The notes beneath the pieces were generated by a model. The model saw only the letters and a list, made by a program, of their open reading frames with translations. It was not told where the DNA came from and ran no database searches. DNA of 34,559 nt from an uncultured Muriicola sp. (lineage in GTDB: Bacteria; Bacteroidota; Bacteroidia; Flavobacteriales; Flavobacteriaceae), in the NCBI GenBank assembly GCA_945786965.1, contig CALZFZ010000102.1, positions 1 to 34,559 of the forward strand, written 5' to 3'. This document shows, one piece after another, positions 33,222-34,559 of this stretch; position 1 is the stretch's first letter; the number at the start of each line of letters is the position of its first letter. Position numbers and translations under genes: made by a program.

Positions 33222-33389
33222 TTAAAATTCAAAACCTGTAAATGCCCTGTATAAAAACGCATATACTGCCATAAATAACATTAATACGCAAAATACTGAG
33301 TACGCTTTTAAAAGCACTACCACGAATTCCGGTTTGCAGTCATCAAAAGCCTCTACATAAAGGTTTTTAAAGTGTAATAGTGTTCCCAT
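33222..33389 (-). CDS. Small membrane protein, DUF6747-like
   Basis: This 55-residue gene runs from the ATG at 33389 to the TAA at 33222. The product begins MGTLLHFKNLYVEAFDDCKP and has one strong hydrophobic segment (about residues 22-45, with VLLKAYSVFCVLMLFMAVYA), ending YRAFTGFEF. It matches my memory of the DUF6747 family of flavobacteria, a small single-span protein of unknown function. It is framed by a promoter-like box upstream and a clean terminator downstream, so it is a single-gene transcript. Topology and partner are unknown. Confidence 0.82.
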   Translation of the reverse strand: MGTLLHFKNLYVEAFDDCKPEFVVVLLKAYSVFCVLMLFMAVYAFLYRAFTGFEF

Positions 33390-33455
33390 ATAGTCTAATT
33401 TGAATTATAGCTATAAGGGGTTAAATCAGGGGCAAATAATGATTTGGGAGAATTC

Positions 33456-33463
33456 CAAAGATA
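33456..33463 (-). promoter_or_regulatory. Promoter -7 box for the DUF6747-like gene
   Basis: The minus strand reads TATCTTTG followed by GAAT, an exact TAnnTTTG match, 67 bases before the ATG at 33389. A TTG lies 15 bases upstream, slightly closer than usual. Confidence 0.6.
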
Positions 33464-33506
33464 GAAAAAAATGCAGAACAACCTAATTTATGACGACATA
33501 TTGCAC

Positions 33507-34274
33507 CTAAACTCCGCGTTCATACTTTTTAATGGCTTTTTTTATTTTGGCTATTCTATTTTCGGGGTCGGGATGTGTACTTTGAAACTCGGGTACACGG
33601 TTAGAACCGGCAGCTGCTTTAAGGATCTCCATGACCCGGATCATTTCTAAAGGTTTATACCCGGATCGTATCATTAATAAGACTCCCAGGTCATCACTTT
33701 CCAGTTCATCTCCCCGGCCATTTTTTAAAAGGGTATTCTGGCCAATACTTCCTACAATGTCCCCGGCATCGGCACCCACAGAGGCCCCCATGCTGATCGT
33801 TTTCCAAAAATTACTTTCTGCGATGCGCTCGGCCGAATGCCGGCCAATGACATGTCCAATTTCATGGCCTAAAACCCCGGCCAACTGAGCTTCATTCAAT
33901 TGGGAGAACAGCGCATAGGTTATAAAGATCTGTCCGCCTGGCAGGGCAAAAGCATTTATGGTTCTGTCATCTGCCAATAAATGGAATTCATATCGATAGG
34001 GTGTTTCGCGGGCAATGCTATTTTGCACAAGTTTGTTACCTACAACATCTACATAAGACTGCATGCGCTCATCAGGGTAAAGGCCACCGTATTGCTGTGC
34101 AATCTGTGGGGTGCTTTGTAAGCCAATGGCAATTTCCTGGTCTGCGGTCATATTAATATTTTGAACGCGGCCTGTATACGGATTTGTTTCCTTGTTGCTC
34201 CAACGTTGAATCAAGGCAAAAGCAACAATGGCAAGACCAATAAATATCCTGATTTTCCAATTGGTTCTTCTCAT
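33507..34274 (-). CDS. M48-family zinc metallopeptidase, membrane anchored
   Basis: The 255-residue protein has one N-terminal hydrophobic anchor (about 8-23) and an M48 peptidase domain facing the periplasm. The zinc site is HEIGH at 137-141, with E190 of ELESDDLG as the likely third ligand. The segments INAFALPGGQIFITYALF (106-123) and STHPDPENRI near the end are typical of the BepA/LoiP-like M48 group, which handles outer-membrane or misfolded envelope proteins. There is no TPR domain, so it is closer to the short LoiP type. It follows the M15 peptidase gene by 36 bases and probably shares its message. Confidence 0.94.
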   Translation of the reverse strand: MRRTNWKIRIFIGLAIVAFALIQRWSNKETNPYTGRVQNINMTADQEIAIGLQSTPQIAQQYGGLYPDERMQSYVDVVGNKLVQNSIARETPYRYEFHLLADDRTINAFALPGGQIFITYALFSQLNEAQLAGVLGHEIGHVIGRHSAERIAESNFWKTISMGASVGADAGDIVGSIGQNTLLKNGRGDELESDDLGVLLMIRSGYKPLEMIRVMEILKAAAGSNRVPEFQSTHPDPENRIAKIKKAIKKYERGV

Positions 34275-34310
34275 TACTACACGGTTTTATTCGCAATAAA
34301 TTTTAAAATA

Positions 34311-34559
34311 TCACAAAAGTTCCCTGTTGATATCTAGTATATTATCGCGGATATAGGTTTTGATAAATCCTGTTGTAAAATGTTCACTGCCAATGAGATC
34401 TTCCTGGATCAATAATTGAAGAATGTTCTTTTTTCGGAAGGTCGCAAGCATTGGCACAGAAAGGGGAGCATAGCTATAATGCCATGGTTCATATTTAAAT
34501 CCCCGTCTCTTAGGTTCATCGGTATACACCAGATAGAAATTATATTCATTCGCATGTTC
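34311..34559 (-). CDS. Partial M15-family (VanY-like) D-Ala-D-Ala carboxypeptidase, C-terminal part
   Basis: Only the last 82 codons and the stop are in the window; the frame stays open to the edge, so the first visible codon is internal and not a start. The visible part reads EHANEYNFYLVYTDEPKRRG and then the M15 signature EPWHYSY, whose His is the third zinc ligand. The family trims the D-Ala-D-Ala end of peptidoglycan stems in the periplasm. The catalytic first half lies outside the window. The M48 peptidase gene follows 36 bases downstream on the same strand. Confidence 0.88.
   Translation of the reverse strand, partial: EHANEYNFYLVYTDEPKRRGFKYEPWHYSYAPLSVPMLATFRKKNILQLLIQEDLIGSEHFTTGFIKTYIRDNILDINRELL

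Noticed and set aside
34311-34529. A short 72-codon gene starting at a GTG at 34529
   Set aside because: The frame stays open to the window edge and the residues before the GTG continue the M15 peptidase sequence, so this is the end of a longer gene.
1-34559. Mobile element, prophage or defence island
   Set aside because: No transposase, integrase, phage, restriction or toxin-antitoxin gene, no long terminal repeats and no tRNA-linked attachment site; all recognised genes are typical core genes.

Overview
The window looks like core chromosome from a marine-type member of the Flavobacteriaceae (Bacteroidota). Evidence: a short primary sigma factor without region 1.1; promoters of the Bacteroidota form TAnnTTTG; lipoprotein signals typical of the phylum; type IX secretion proteins (PorT/SprT and the plug protein); the TamA-like lipoprotein TamL; and a flavobacterial DUF6747-like small protein. 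I see no tRNA, rRNA, CRISPR array, insertion sequence or prophage.

Layout. 1-5.3 kb: end of a TPR-like lipoprotein gene, then sigA, pnp and rpsO (all minus), then an unrecognised plus-strand lipoprotein that is probably surface exposed. 5.3-9.9 kb: accD, fbaA and tamL (minus). 9.9-12.1 kb: a TrmH-family RNA methyltransferase (plus) facing a ubiE-porT pair (minus). 12.3-15.2 kb: trkA-trkH potassium uptake (plus). 15.2-17.5 kb: a class I aminotransferase behind a membrane fatty acid desaturase (minus). 17.6-18.3 kb: rsmG (plus). 18.3-18.7 kb: the longest gene-free stretch. 18.7-22.1 kb: pruA, apaG and the T9SS plug gene (minus). 22.3-29.8 kb: the Na+-pumping NADH:quinone reductase operon nqrABCDEF, a small unknown protein, and the flavin transferase apbE (plus). 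29.8-34.6 kb: an atypical methyltransferase, map and gpmI as one minus-strand run, a 55-residue membrane protein, an M48 peptidase, and the C-terminal end of an M15 peptidase.

How the genes work together. Most are housekeeping: transcription, RNA decay, ribosome assembly and modification, fatty acid synthesis and desaturation, glycolysis and proline catabolism. UbiE makes the menaquinone that Na+-NQR reduces; ApbE attaches the FMN groups that NqrB and NqrC need; TrkAH is the K+ uptake side of ion balance. TamL, PorT and the plug protein belong to outer-membrane assembly and type IX secretion. Eleven TAnnTTTG elements and seven intrinsic terminators divide the strand into transcripts and help to fix several start codons.

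I found no clear new multi-gene system. The best leads are the uncharacterised small protein between nqrF and apbE, the unrecognised lipoprotein at 4375-5238, the AccD without zinc ligands, the acidic tail on NqrE, and the nearly identical promoters of pruA and the plug gene.
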